From Sabulicella glaciei (GTDB lineage Bacteria > Pseudomonadota > Alphaproteobacteria > Acetobacterales > Acetobacteraceae): a stretch of DNA of 64,000 bases. The DNA is taken from positions 1-64,000 of the forward strand of contig NZ_JAPFQI010000004.1 of assembly GCF_026183895.1 (NCBI RefSeq). The letters run 5' to 3'. Below, one piece after another: positions 49,410 through 58,691 of the stretch (position 1 is its first letter; each line of letters starts with the position of its first letter). A program made the position numbers and the translations under genes. The notes beneath the pieces are model-generated. The model had not been told where the DNA came from. It saw only the letters and a list, made by a program, of their open reading frames with translations, and did no database searches.

Positions 49410-50600
49410 ATGATCAGTCAAGATAATTCAGGCAGGCAAGCCTTGGCCGGGCTGCGCGTGGTCGAGTTCGCGGCGCCACTTGGCGCCTATGCCGGCCTTT
49501 TGTTTGGCGGCCTTGGGGCAGAGGTCATCCTCGTTGAGCCACCCGGTGGCGGGCCGTTGCGGCGCCGCGGGCCATGGATCGGGTCGCGGCGCGACGCGGA
49601 GGCCAGCCTTCTGCATGCGGCTTTCAACGCCGGAAAGCGCAGCATCACGCTCGACCTGTCGGATCGCGACGACATTGAGCGCGCCCAGGTCCTGGCGGAG
49701 CGCGCGGACCTCGTGATCGCCGGGGGCAGCCTTCCGCCCGCCCTCGCGCATGAGGCCCTTGCTGGCCAGGCGAGCAGGCTGGTCACTCTTGCCTTGTCCC
49801 CGTTCGGGTCGAAGGGGCCCCGCTCAGGGTGGCTCGCCGAGGACATCACGGCGCTGGCCATGGGCGGCATGCTGACCCTGGCGGGATATCCAGATGGACC
49901 GCCGCTTGCCGCCTGCGGGGAACAGGCGGTTGCGGCCGCCAGCCTGTTCGGTGCGACGGCTGCCCTCGCCGCCATCCTGCGCGCGGAGGCGGGCGGGGAG
50001 GGCGCGTTCATCGACGTTTCCATGCAGGAATGCGTGGCCATGGGCCAGGAGAACGCCATCCAGTTCCTGGACCTGGAAGGCATCGTCCGGAAGCGCGACG
50101 GCGGGCGGCAGCGCCAGGCCGGGACCGGCGTGTTCCCCTGCCGGGACGGACATGTCTACCTCATGGCCGGCGGGATCGCCTCCAACCGCTTCTGGGGCGC
50201 GACAGTGGACTGGCTCGTTGAGGAGGGGCTCGATGGCTCGGAAGGGCTGCGGGATCCCCGGTGGCTGGACAGCAAGTGGCTGAACCAGGAGGAAGCGAAG
50301 CGGATCTTTGCGGAGATTTTCGAGCCCTTCGCCAAGCGCCGGACCAAGGCGCAACTGGTCGCGGCGACTTCAGCGCGGCGCATCCCGCTCGCGCCCATCT
50401 CCACCGCCAGCGACATCCTCGCCTCCGCGCAATTGGCGGCACGTGGCTTCTTCGTGAACCGGGCCATCGACGATGGCCGGGTCCTGCCCTTCGCGGGTGC
50501 GCCCTATCAGCTCTCCGCGACACCCTGGCGGGCACCGAACCCCGCGCCGAGGCTCGACGCGGATCGTGACGACATCCTGCGCCTGCTGGAGGCGGCATGA
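49410..50600 (+). CDS. CaiB/BaiF-family CoA transferase lacking the catalytic aspartate (cluster C)
   Basis: A 396-residue class III CoA-transferase fold. The N-terminal Rossmann part (ALAGLRVVEFAAPLGAYAGL and LGAEVILVEPPGG) is typical. The position that normally holds the catalytic aspartate, just before the alanine-rich helix, reads LAACGEQAVAAASLFG, so glutamate takes its place. The next gene overlaps it by 4 bp and encodes a second family member with the aspartate. The two probably form a heteromeric enzyme in which this subunit is structural. ATG 49410 follows a short ACGGA. Confidence 0.85.
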   Translation: MISQDNSGRQALAGLRVVEFAAPLGAYAGLLFGGLGAEVILVEPPGGGPLRRRGPWIGSRRDAEASLLHAAFNAGKRSITLDLSDRDDIERAQVLAERADLVIAGGSLPPALAHEALAGQASRLVTLALSPFGSKGPRSGWLAEDITALAMGGMLTLAGYPDGPPLAACGEQAVAAASLFGATAALAAILRAEAGGEGAFIDVSMQECVAMGQENAIQFLDLEGIVRKRDGGRQRQAGTGVFPCRDGHVYLMAGGIASNRFWGATVDWLVEEGLDGSEGLRDPRWLDSKWLNQEEAKRIFAEIFEPFAKRRTKAQLVAATSARRIPLAPISTASDILASAQLAARGFFVNRAIDDGRVLPFAGAPYQLSATPWRAPNPAPRLDADRDDILRLLEAA

Positions 50601-51757
50601 GCGCCCCGCTCGCGGGCGTCCGCATCGCCGACTTCACCTGGATCGGCGCCGGCGCCTACACCACCCGAATGCTGGCCGACCTCGGTGCGGAGGTCATCAA
50701 GATCGAGAGCGCCACGCGCTTCGACACGCTGCGCGACGCGAGGCCGTTCAAGGACGGCATTCCCGGCCTCAACCGCAGCGGCTACTTCGCGGACCGGAAC
50801 TGCGGCAAGCGCAGCGTCACGCTGGATCTGAAGCACCCGCAGGGCCTGGACTTGGCGAAGCGGATCATCGCCGCGAGCGATATCGTCGCCAACAACTTCG
50901 CTCCCGGCGTCATGGACAGGCTGGGCCTGGGCCACGACGTCGTCCGCGCGCTCCGCCCGGACGCGATCTACCTTGCCATGTCGATGAAGGGCGCCACCGG
51001 TCCCGAGCGCGACAGCCGCGGATACGGGCTCACCATCGGCGCGCTCACGGGCGTGCAGCACTTCACCTCCCTGCCGGGGCGGCTGCCGGCTGGGACGGGG
51101 ACGAACTACCCAGACCATATCCCCAACCCGTCGCACGCGGCCTTCGCCGTCCTGGCGGCGCTGCGGCACCGCCGGCGGACCGGGGAAGGCCAGGCCATCG
51201 ACATCGCCCAGACCGAACCAACGATCGCGCTGCTCTCGCCTCTGCTGCTGGATCACGCCGTGAACGGGGGCGGGCCGCTGCCGCGCGGCAACAGCCATCC
51301 GGACATGGTGCTGCAAGGCGTGTTCCCGTGCAAAGGCGCGGATCGCTGGATCGCGATCTCGCTCCGCGACGCTGCCGAGGCAGCCAGGGCGGCAGCACTG
51401 CTCGGCCTGAGCGAGGCTTCCGCTGAGGCCCTGGCGCGGGCCACGCAGCACTGGGACGCGGTCGCGCTGGCCGAGGCGCTGCAGGCACAGGGCGTGCCGG
51501 CGGGACCGGTGCTGGATGCGCGCGGCGTTCTTGAGGATCCGCAGTTGGCGGCGCGCGACCATTGGGCGCGCCTGCCGCACGAGGAGGTAGGACCGACCGT
51601 TTACAACGCGTCTCCCATCGTGATGGACGGCCTGCCCCGCCACCCCTCCCGCGCCGCGCCCCTGCTTGGCCAGCACACGCGGGAGGTGCTGGAGAACATG
51701 CTGGGACTGGCCCCGAGCGAGGTGGACGAGCTGGCCGCGGCGGGCGTGCTGCGATGA
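50597..51757 (+). CDS. CaiB/BaiF-family CoA transferase with intact active site (cluster C)
   Basis: A 386-residue class III CoA transferase. It has PLAGVRIADFTWIGAGAYTT, LGADL-type GAEVIKIES, NRSGYFADRNCGKRSVTLDL and the active-site loop GTNYPDHIPNPSHAAFAVLA, where the aspartate should form the acyl-anhydride intermediate. It overlaps the preceding degenerate paralogue and the following PrpD gene by 4 bp each. Probably moves CoA from a donor such as succinyl-CoA to the imported acid. The acceptor is unknown. Confidence 0.88.
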   Translation: MSAPLAGVRIADFTWIGAGAYTTRMLADLGAEVIKIESATRFDTLRDARPFKDGIPGLNRSGYFADRNCGKRSVTLDLKHPQGLDLAKRIIAASDIVANNFAPGVMDRLGLGHDVVRALRPDAIYLAMSMKGATGPERDSRGYGLTIGALTGVQHFTSLPGRLPAGTGTNYPDHIPNPSHAAFAVLAALRHRRRTGEGQAIDIAQTEPTIALLSPLLLDHAVNGGGPLPRGNSHPDMVLQGVFPCKGADRWIAISLRDAAEAARAAALLGLSEASAEALARATQHWDAVALAEALQAQGVPAGPVLDARGVLEDPQLAARDHWARLPHEEVGPTVYNASPIVMDGLPRHPSRAAPLLGQHTREVLENMLGLAPSEVDELAAAGVLR

Positions 51758-53085
51758 CCATGACCCGGCGCATCGCCGAGTTCGCCGCGGGCTTCGATGC
51801 GCGCTCGGTCGGCGGGACGGAGCGGGACCTCACGCTCCGAGCGATGCTCGACACCGTCGCAGTCGCGGTCGCGGCGCGGAAGGAGCCAGCCGCGATCCTC
51901 GCGGAGAAGCGGGCGGTCGCCCTCGGATCCGGGCCGTGCCGGCTGTGGAAGGCCCAAGCGTCGCCCGGGGTGGGGGAAGAAGGGGCGGCCTGGGCGAATG
52001 GTGTCATCGGCCACGTGCTGGACTTCGACGACGTCACCTCCGCGATGCGCGGGCATCCGTCCATCGCCTTGCTGCCGGGCGTCCTGGCCTTGTCGGAAAC
52101 GGAAGGAAGGACCGTCGGCGAGGCGACAGCCGCCTATGTCGTCGGCTTCGAGGTGATCTGTGCCTTGTCGGTCGCCATGGCGCAGCCGCACTACGTGGCC
52201 GGATGGCACAGCACGGCCACCATCGGCGCGATCGGTGCGGCAGCGGCCTGCGGGTGGCTGCTGCGGCTGGACGCGACACGAATGGCGCATGCGCTGGGGC
52301 TGGCTGCGGCCCAGGCAGCAGGGACGCGGGCAAGCTTCGGCACCATGGCCAAGTCGTTCCAGGCGGGCCAGGCCAACCTCGTCGGCCTGCGGAGCGCGCG
52401 GCTCGCGCAGATCGGCTTCGATGCCGCGCCCGACGGCATCGGCGGACCCATGGGTTTCCTGGCCCTCTATCACGCTGGAGACGCGCATGAACTTCCGCCC
52501 TTCGGCGGGGCGCTGGAACGGCACGGGCTGGAGGTCAAGAAGTACCCGATGTGCTACGCCACCCACCGCGCGCTGGACGCGCTGCTGGCGCTGCGGCGGG
52601 AGGAGGGGCTTTCGCTCTCCGACGTGCGGTCGGTGGAGGTGAGGGCGTCGGCCGCTTCCCTGGCGCCGCTGATCCATCACCGGCCGCAAACCGGGCTCGA
52701 TGCTAAGTTCTCCATGGAATACGCGGTGGCGGCGGCCCTGTTGGACGGGGCGGTGCGCCTGTCGAGCTTCGAGGACGACGCGGTGCTGCGCGAAGAAGTC
52801 CAGCGCTTCCTTCCCCGCGTCAGCGCCAGCGAGGCGGGAGGCGAGCTTCTGCCGCGATGGGCGGAGGTGACGCTGCGGCTGCAGGATGGCCGGGTGCTTT
52901 CGCGGAGGCAGGACGCGCTGAGGGGCGCCGCGGACGAACCGTTGAGCGAAGCGGAATTGCTTGAAAAGGCGGAAGGCTGCCTCCGTCACGGCGGCGCCCC
53001 GCCGGGGACCGGCGAGGCCCTGCTGGCAGCGCTCCGGCAACCGGACGCGCGCGTCGCCGAGGTCCTGAGCCTCGTCGTGAGCTGA
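51754..53085 (+). CDS. MmgE/PrpD-family protein (cluster C)
   Basis: A 443-residue protein of the 2-methylcitrate dehydratase / cis-aconitate decarboxylase family. Typical segments are GAAWANGVIGHVLDFDDVTS, GWHSTATIGAIGAAAACGWL, GTMAKSFQAGQANLVGLRSA and YPMCYATHRALDALL. The family dehydrates or decarboxylates tricarboxylic or branched dicarboxylic acids. It is coupled to the CoA transferases by overlap and followed after 20 bp by a Bug receptor, which suggests that the cluster handles a branched di- or tricarboxylate. Confidence 0.87.
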   Translation: MTMTRRIAEFAAGFDARSVGGTERDLTLRAMLDTVAVAVAARKEPAAILAEKRAVALGSGPCRLWKAQASPGVGEEGAAWANGVIGHVLDFDDVTSAMRGHPSIALLPGVLALSETEGRTVGEATAAYVVGFEVICALSVAMAQPHYVAGWHSTATIGAIGAAAACGWLLRLDATRMAHALGLAAAQAAGTRASFGTMAKSFQAGQANLVGLRSARLAQIGFDAAPDGIGGPMGFLALYHAGDAHELPPFGGALERHGLEVKKYPMCYATHRALDALLALRREEGLSLSDVRSVEVRASAASLAPLIHHRPQTGLDAKFSMEYAVAAALLDGAVRLSSFEDDAVLREEVQRFLPRVSASEAGGELLPRWAEVTLRLQDGRVLSRRQDALRGAADEPLSEAELLEKAEGCLRHGGAPPGTGEALLAALRQPDARVAEVLSLVVS

Positions 53086-53105
53086 AATCAAGGGAGGAAA
53101 CGGGC

Positions 53106-54065
53106 ATGCACATTCGTCGCCGCGCCATGCTGGCCGCACCGGCCGTCCTGTTGCCGGGTCGGGCCTGGGGCCAGGAATGGCCCAGCCGGCCCATCCGCAT
53201 CGTCTCCACCTTCGAGCCTGGCGGGGCGGCGGATCAGCTGGCGCGCGGGATCGCGGCCCTGATGGGGCCGCACCTCGGCCAGACGGTCCTGGTGGAGAAC
53301 CGCACCGGCGCCTCGGGCAATATCGGCACGGACTCCGTGGCCCGTTCCACCGATGGCCATACGGTGCTCCTCGCAAGCACGGGGCCCATGATCTACCATC
53401 AGGTCCTGTTCCGCTCGCTCTCCTACGACGCGCAGCGTCAGCTCCGTCCGATCGGATTCGTCGCGCATTCCCCGAACATCTTCGCGACCCGCAGCGATTC
53501 CGGATGGACGACGATCGGCGACGTGGTGGCAGCGGCGCGCGCCCGGCCGGACGAGCTGACCTACGGAAGCGCCGGCATCGGCACCACCCAGCACCTTGTC
53601 GGTGAGATGCTCCAGGCGATGGCCGGCATCCGCATGACCCACATTCCCTATCGCGGCGGCGCGCCGGCGCTGCAGGACATGCTGGGCGGGCGCCTGAGCC
53701 TGCTGGTCACGACGGGATCTGGTGCGAGCACGGTGCGCGAGGGCCGGCTGAATGCCGTCGGGGTGACGGGTGCGACCCGCATCCCGGTCCTGCCCAACGT
53801 CCCGACGATGGTGGAGCAGGGCTTTCCCGGCTTCGTCGCCACCGCCTGGTATGGGCTGGTCGCGCCGGCGAGCATGCCGGACGCCGCCGTGCAACGCCTC
53901 AACGAGGCGCTGCGGCTGGCCCTCACCAACGAGGATTTCGTGGCCCGCATGCGCGACCAGACGCTTCAGGTCCAGGCGACGACGATCGACGAGTTCGCGC
54001 GGTTCATGGACGCGGAGCGCGAGAAATGGGTGCCGGTGACCAGGAACTTCACCGGGTCCATGTAG
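53106..54065 (+). CDS. Bug/TctC-family substrate-binding protein (cluster C)
   Basis: A 319-residue periplasmic receptor starting after GGGAGGAAACGGGC. The twin-arginine-like signal is HIRRRAMLAAPAVLLPGRAW. Motifs: PSRPIRIVSTFEPGGAADQL, VENRTGASGNIGT, RPDELTYGSAGIGTTQHLVG, IPYRGGAPALQDMLGGR and VLPNVPTMVEQGFPGF. It should capture the acid processed by the surrounding CoA transferase, PrpD and dehydrogenase enzymes. Confidence 0.91.
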   Translation: MHIRRRAMLAAPAVLLPGRAWGQEWPSRPIRIVSTFEPGGAADQLARGIAALMGPHLGQTVLVENRTGASGNIGTDSVARSTDGHTVLLASTGPMIYHQVLFRSLSYDAQRQLRPIGFVAHSPNIFATRSDSGWTTIGDVVAAARARPDELTYGSAGIGTTQHLVGEMLQAMAGIRMTHIPYRGGAPALQDMLGGRLSLLVTTGSGASTVREGRLNAVGVTGATRIPVLPNVPTMVEQGFPGFVATAWYGLVAPASMPDAAVQRLNEALRLALTNEDFVARMRDQTLQVQATTIDEFARFMDAEREKWVPVTRNFTGSM

Positions 54066-54103
54066 CCGCACCACGCCCACGGTCGCCAATCGGGAGTGCA
54101 AGG

Positions 54104-55291
54104 ATGGATTTCGACATCGGCGAGGAATATCGCGCGGTCCAGGAGACCGCCCGCCGCTTCGTGGAACGTGAAATGATTCCCCTCGAGCCGACGGTCATAC
54201 GGCGCGAGGCGGAGCGCGGCTTCACCGACGCCCCCTTGATCCCGCCCGAGGCGGAGGACCGGCTTCGCGCGGCGGCCAAGGAGGCCGGCCTTTACGGGAT
54301 CGACGTGCCGGAGCGCTTCGGCGGGCAGGATCTCGGCCTCGTGACCAAGGCCATCGTCTTCGAGCAGATGCGCCGCAGCATCGTGCCCTTTGTCCTGCCG
54401 CCCGAAAGCCCGAACCTCCATCTGCTCGCCGAGACCTGCAAGGGATCCCAGATCGATCGCTACCTGCTTCCCTACGCGAGGGGCGAGAAGCGATCCTGCA
54501 TCGCGATCAGCGAGCCGGGGGCCGGCTCCGATGCGGGCGGCATCCGCACGCGCGCCGAGCGCCGCAACGGCAGGTGGGTGCTGAACGGCCAGAAGATTTG
54601 GATCAGCAACGCCGCGCATGCCGATTTTATCATCGTCATGGCCGTCACCGATGCGTCCCAGGGCACGCGCGGCGGGATGACGGCCTTCCTCGTGGACAAG
54701 GGGATGCGCGGCCTGTCGGTTCCGACCTGCTACCCGATGATCGGCGAGTACGCGCCCTATGCCGTCAACCTCGACGACGTCGAGCTGGATGACGAGCAGG
54801 TGCTGGGCGAGGTCGGGCAGGCCTTCGTGCCCATTTCCCGCCGCCTGGGCGTGCGGCGGATGGAGATCGCGGCGCGCTGCCTGGGCGTGGCTGGGCGATG
54901 CATCGAGATGATGCTGGAGCAGGCGAAGCAGCGCTCGACCTTCGGCACCGTGCTCGCGGATCGCCAGGCGGTGCAGTTCTGGATCTCCGACAGCTGGCAG
55001 GAGCTGGAGATGTGCCGGCTCGTGGTCCACCGCCTGGCGTGGCGGATGGACCGCGGCCGCGAGGAGGACAGCCTGGAGATCCGGCGCGAGGGGGCCATGG
55101 CCAAGGTGCAGTGCACGGAGATGGCGACACGGGTGGTGGACCGGGCCATCCAGCTCTTCGGCGGGATGGGGCTCTCGAAGCTGCTTCCGCTCGAGTACAT
55201 GGCGCGGGTGGTGCGGGTCTGGCGCATCGTCGAGGGACCCAGCGAGGTGCATCGCTGGCTGATCGCGCGCGACCTCCTCAAGGGCCGCTAG
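54104..55291 (+). CDS. Acyl-CoA dehydrogenase (cluster C)
   Basis: A 395-residue FAD enzyme. Features: EEYRAVQETARRFVEREMIP, ISEPGAGSDAGGIRTRAERR, NGQKIWISNAAHADFIIVMA, the helix QRSTFGTVLADRQAVQFWIS and the C-terminal QLFGGMGLSKLLPLEYMARV. The loop IVEGPSEVHRWLI keeps a glutamate in the position used as base in many relatives. It is the last gene of cluster C and converges with the LysR gene, overlapping it by 3 bp at the stop codons. The ATG at 54104 follows AGTGCAAGG. Confidence 0.88.
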   Translation: MDFDIGEEYRAVQETARRFVEREMIPLEPTVIRREAERGFTDAPLIPPEAEDRLRAAAKEAGLYGIDVPERFGGQDLGLVTKAIVFEQMRRSIVPFVLPPESPNLHLLAETCKGSQIDRYLLPYARGEKRSCIAISEPGAGSDAGGIRTRAERRNGRWVLNGQKIWISNAAHADFIIVMAVTDASQGTRGGMTAFLVDKGMRGLSVPTCYPMIGEYAPYAVNLDDVELDDEQVLGEVGQAFVPISRRLGVRRMEIAARCLGVAGRCIEMMLEQAKQRSTFGTVLADRQAVQFWISDSWQELEMCRLVVHRLAWRMDRGREEDSLEIRREGAMAKVQCTEMATRVVDRAIQLFGGMGLSKLLPLEYMARVVRVWRIVEGPSEVHRWLIARDLLKGR

Positions 55292-56175
55292 GCCAGAACA
55301 GAAGACGGCGCGAAAGCTGCGCCGTCGCCCCTCATCTCCTCCAGCAGCCAGTCGCGGAAGGCCGACGCGCCAGGGTGCTGGATGCCGCTCGGCATCAGGA
55401 GCCAGTAGTGATCGCCCGTCCCGACTGCCGGCCCTGAGATGGCGAGGAGGCGGCGGCGCCGCACATCCTCCGCGACGAGTTCCGGCGAGACGATCACGAT
55501 CCCCAGCCCCTCCAGCGCCGCCTGCACGGCAAGGGAGGTGCTTTCGAACAGCAGCGGCGTCCCCGGGAGCGTGATCCCGGCCGTGTCCGCCCAGGTGGCC
55601 CAGTCCCTCGGTCGGACCCGGCTGCCGAGGAGCGAGTGCGGCGCCAGCCCGACGCGTCGCACGGCGCGGGCGAGTGCGGGCGCCGCGAAAGGCTGGATCG
55701 CGAGGGGCTGGAGGCGGATCGCGCCTGGCAACTGACGGCCGGTCCGGATGGCGGCGTCCACCGCATCCCGGGCGAAGTCCACCGGCGCGGTCGAGGCGCT
55801 CACCTCGATCTCCACGCCGGGATGAAGGACGCGAAAACGGGGAAGCCGGGGGATTAGCCAGCGCATCGCCCAGGTGGTGTAGGCGCGCACGCGCAACGGC
55901 CCGCTGGGCTGACGCAGTTCCGCCGTTGCCTCTTCCATGCGGGCGAAGGCGGCGCGGAGGGCCTCGGCGTAGCGCGCCCCGTCTTCGGTCAGCGTCGCGC
56001 TGTTGGCGCCGCGCAGCAGAAGCCGGCGGCCCAGGGCCGCTTCCAGCGCGCGGATGCGCTTGCCCACGGCGGGCTGCGTCACGTTCAGGCGCGCCGCGGC
56101 GGCCGACAGGCTGCCCGTCTCCGCCACCAGGACGAAGGCGTGCAGGGCAGGGAGGGGCGGAAGGCGCTCGGCCAT
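55288..56175 (-). CDS. LysR-family transcriptional regulator
   Basis: A 295-residue regulator with winged helix LPALHAFVLVAETGSLSAAA and recognition helix LNVTQPAVGKRIRALEAALG. The effector domain has the GcvA-like pattern (RVRAYTTWAMRWLIPRLPRF, GVEIEVSAS, then DAAIRTG). ATG 56175 is preferred over upstream in-frame starts because it gives the standard N-terminus. Divergent from cluster D across 124 bp that contain AACC-TCT-GGTT (56188-56198). It probably activates cluster D. Confidence 0.87.
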   Translation of the reverse strand: MAERLPPLPALHAFVLVAETGSLSAAAARLNVTQPAVGKRIRALEAALGRRLLLRGANSATLTEDGARYAEALRAAFARMEEATAELRQPSGPLRVRAYTTWAMRWLIPRLPRFRVLHPGVEIEVSASTAPVDFARDAVDAAIRTGRQLPGAIRLQPLAIQPFAAPALARAVRRVGLAPHSLLGSRVRPRDWATWADTAGITLPGTPLLFESTSLAVQAALEGLGIVIVSPELVAEDVRRRRLLAISGPAVGTGDHYWLLMPSGIQHPGASAFRDWLLEEMRGDGAAFAPSSVLA

Positions 56176-56299
56176 CGCGGTAAGTCTAACCTCTGGTTTG
56201 GGCAGGCCGCCAATCCCGACCTTGGGCCAGTGTGCGATCGGGTCCAGGCTCCCCCTAAGCCGGTGCAGAAGGGCCGGCGCGAGAGGAACGCCCAAACGG

Positions 56300-57460
56300 A
56301 TGAACGGCCAGGACACCATTGCCGCGCCTGCGATCAGCGCCCCCTGGAGCCTCCGGGACAAGGTCGCCTTCGCCGGGGTCGGCACGACGCGCTACGGCAA
56401 CTTCCCCGAGACGGACAGCTACGGGCTGGGCTGCGAGGCGCTGAACGCCGCGCTGGACGATGCCGGGCTGCGGCCCTCGGACATTGACGGGCTGATCGTC
56501 AATCGCATTCCCAGCTATGAGCGCTTCGCGGAGATGATGGGGGTCAATCCGCAATACTGCCTGCTGACCGAGGCGCCGGGCCGTTTCTCCGGCGTGTCGC
56601 TTGCCCTGGCGATGCAGGCCATTGCCACGGGCGCGGCCAAGACCGTCGCGCTGGTCTACGGCAACAACGGCCGTTCCGTGCGGATGATGTATGGCGGCGG
56701 CGACAGCCAGTGGAGCCCCTGGGGCATGACCAGCCCCGGCGCCGTCCACGCGATGATGTGGCGCCGGCACATGCATGATTTCGGCACCACTCACGCCGAC
56801 CTCGGGCCTGTCTCCGTCGCCTTCCGCAAGCATGCCTGCCTAAACCCGGACGCGGTGATGCACGGCAAGCCCATCACGCTGGAAGACCACGCGAAGGCGC
56901 GGCCGATCTGCGAGCCGCTGAAGCTGCTCGACTACTGCCTAATCAACGACGGCGCCGTGGCCTGGATCCTGACCAGCGCCGAGCGCGCGCGAGACCTGCG
57001 CCGCCCGCCCGTGCTCGTCTCGGGCTATGCGCGGCAGGACCGCTTCTCCTATGGCAGCGCGCCGGCCGACGACTACTGGTACCCGACCCTCTCCGCCTGC
57101 CGCAGCGTCTACGACCGCGCGGGCTTCGGGCGCGACGACGTGCAGGGCCTCGGCATCTACGACAATTTCTCGCCGACGGTGATGTTCAGCCTAGAGGGGC
57201 TGGGCTTCTGCGGGCAGGGCGAGAGCGGCGACTTCGTGCGCGACGGGACGTTGGAACTCGGCACGGGTCGCTGGCCGACCAACACCTCGGGCGGGCACCT
57301 GTCGGACAGCTACATGCAGGGCTGGGGCATCATCGGCGAATGCGTGCGCCAGCTGCGTGGCGATTGCGAGGGACGGCAGATCCCCGATGCCCGCGCGATG
57401 CAGTACATCTGCGCCACCCACATCGCGCAAAGCATCCTGTTCCGGAGGGACGACGCATGA
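56300..57460 (+). CDS. Cysteine-less thiolase-fold protein, predicted acyl-CoA aldolase (cluster D)
   Basis: A 386-residue SCP2-type thiolase-superfamily protein. At the nucleophile site it reads EAPGRFSGVSLALAMQAI, with no cysteine. The histidine motif is NTSGGHLSDSYMQGWG, where the usual His is Gln, and the C-terminal CxG is absent. Tyrosines in LGIYDNFSPTVMF and SDSYMQG are retained. Like the cluster B protein it is followed directly by a DUF35 gene (4-bp overlap), so a retro-aldol or acyl-transfer function with that partner is more likely than thiolysis. First gene of cluster D. Confidence 0.8.
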   Translation: MNGQDTIAAPAISAPWSLRDKVAFAGVGTTRYGNFPETDSYGLGCEALNAALDDAGLRPSDIDGLIVNRIPSYERFAEMMGVNPQYCLLTEAPGRFSGVSLALAMQAIATGAAKTVALVYGNNGRSVRMMYGGGDSQWSPWGMTSPGAVHAMMWRRHMHDFGTTHADLGPVSVAFRKHACLNPDAVMHGKPITLEDHAKARPICEPLKLLDYCLINDGAVAWILTSAERARDLRRPPVLVSGYARQDRFSYGSAPADDYWYPTLSACRSVYDRAGFGRDDVQGLGIYDNFSPTVMFSLEGLGFCGQGESGDFVRDGTLELGTGRWPTNTSGGHLSDSYMQGWGIIGECVRQLRGDCEGRQIPDARAMQYICATHIAQSILFRRDDA

Positions 57461-57867
57461 GCCTCCAGACACGTCCCAAGCCGGTGGTGGACAACTGGAA
57501 CCGGCCCTTCTGGGAGGCCTGCGTGGAAGGGCGGCTGCTGTTGCAGCGCTGCGTGGAAACCGGGCGCTGCTTCTTCCCGCCTGCTCCCGTTTCTCCCTAC
57601 ACCGGCCGGCCGGACTGGGAATGGATTACCGCCTCCGGCAAGGGCGAGCTGTGGTCCTTCGTGGTGTTCCACCAGAGCTACTTCCCCGGGATGAAGGACG
57701 AGCTTCCCTACCCGGTGGCGATGGTGAAGCTGGATGAGGGGCCGTACCTCCTCACCAACCTCGACGGCATGAAGGCGGAGGACGCGAAGGTCGGCATGCG
57801 GCTTTCCGTCCGCTTCCCGGGCGGGCCGGACGGCTTCGCCTTGCCGCAATTCGGGCCGGAGGAATGA
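57457..57867 (+). CDS. DUF35 OB-fold protein with degenerate zinc ribbon (cluster D)
   Basis: A 136-residue acyl-CoA-binding protein: N-terminal helix NRPFWEACVEGRLLLQRC, then ETGRCFFPPAPVSPYTG in place of a CxxC/CxxC ribbon, then the OB domain (GELWSFVVFHQSYFPGM, EGPYLLTNLDG). The ribbon loss and the FPPxPxSPxTG loop are shared with the cluster A protein, so these two form a subfamily. It overlaps the thiolase and hydratase genes by 4 bp each. Confidence 0.83.
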   Translation: MSLQTRPKPVVDNWNRPFWEACVEGRLLLQRCVETGRCFFPPAPVSPYTGRPDWEWITASGKGELWSFVVFHQSYFPGMKDELPYPVAMVKLDEGPYLLTNLDGMKAEDAKVGMRLSVRFPGGPDGFALPQFGPEE

Positions 57868-58649
57868 CGGTGTCCGACGAGCTGATTATCGAGCGCGGCG
57901 AGGGCTGGGCGCAGATCCAGGTGAACCGCGAGGCACAGCGGAATGCGATGAACCGCGCGACGCGCCAGGGCCTGCTGCGCGCCTTCGAGGAGCTGAAGGG
58001 CGAGGCGAAGGCCATCATCCTCACCGGCACGGGCGTCGCCTTCTGCGCGGGAATGGACCTCAAGGAGCGCGAGGCCGACCGCAAGGTCGGCATCGAGGGA
58101 GCGGGCGAGGAATGGATCGCCGTGAACATGGCGATCAAGCAGCATCCCTCGATCTTCATCGCGGCCGTGAACGGGCTGGCGCTGGGTGGCGGCGCGACGC
58201 TGATCAATTGCTGCGACCTCGCCATCGCCAGCACCCAGGCCAGCATCGGCTGCCCCGAGATGGGCTTCTCCACCTATCCCGGAATGGCGGGTCCGGCGAT
58301 CCAGCTCTCAGGCGTCACCCGCAAGCAGGCGGCGTGGCTGGTGCTGACCACCAACCGCATCGACGGCGCCACGGCCGAGCGCTGGGGCATGGTGAACCAG
58401 TGCGTGGAGCCGGATGCGCTGATCCCCACGGCGCAGGCCCTCGCGCGCAAGGTCGCGCAGTTCGACGCGGTGGCGCTGGCGGAAAGCAAGAAAGCGTTGG
58501 ACCGCATCCCCGCCTTCATCACCGATTGGCAGGAAGCGATGGATCACGGGCAGATGGTGAACCTTTCCATCCGCTCGAAGACGGATGCCCAGGCGGAGGG
58601 CAAAGCGCGCTTCGCCGCAGGCATCAAGAATCCCGGCCAGGGGGCGTGA
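57864..58649 (+). CDS. Enoyl-CoA hydratase/isomerase family protein
   Basis: A 261-residue crotonase-fold enzyme. The oxyanion-hole segments are GVAFCAGMDLKERE and AAVNGLALGGGATLINCCDL. The latter has glycine where the first catalytic glutamate usually sits. The second glutamate position is present in IGCPEMGFSTYPGMAGPAIQ. With one glutamate it may be an isomerase, a hydrolase or a C-C bond-forming or -cleaving member instead of a classical hydratase. Part of the cluster D transcript, 42 bp before a Bug gene. Confidence 0.87.
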   Translation: MTVSDELIIERGEGWAQIQVNREAQRNAMNRATRQGLLRAFEELKGEAKAIILTGTGVAFCAGMDLKEREADRKVGIEGAGEEWIAVNMAIKQHPSIFIAAVNGLALGGGATLINCCDLAIASTQASIGCPEMGFSTYPGMAGPAIQLSGVTRKQAAWLVLTTNRIDGATAERWGMVNQCVEPDALIPTAQALARKVAQFDAVALAESKKALDRIPAFITDWQEAMDHGQMVNLSIRSKTDAQAEGKARFAAGIKNPGQGA

Positions 58650-58691
58650 TCGCCAACGATTGAGGCCCCTCGGCGCGAAGGAGGAAGCCCG

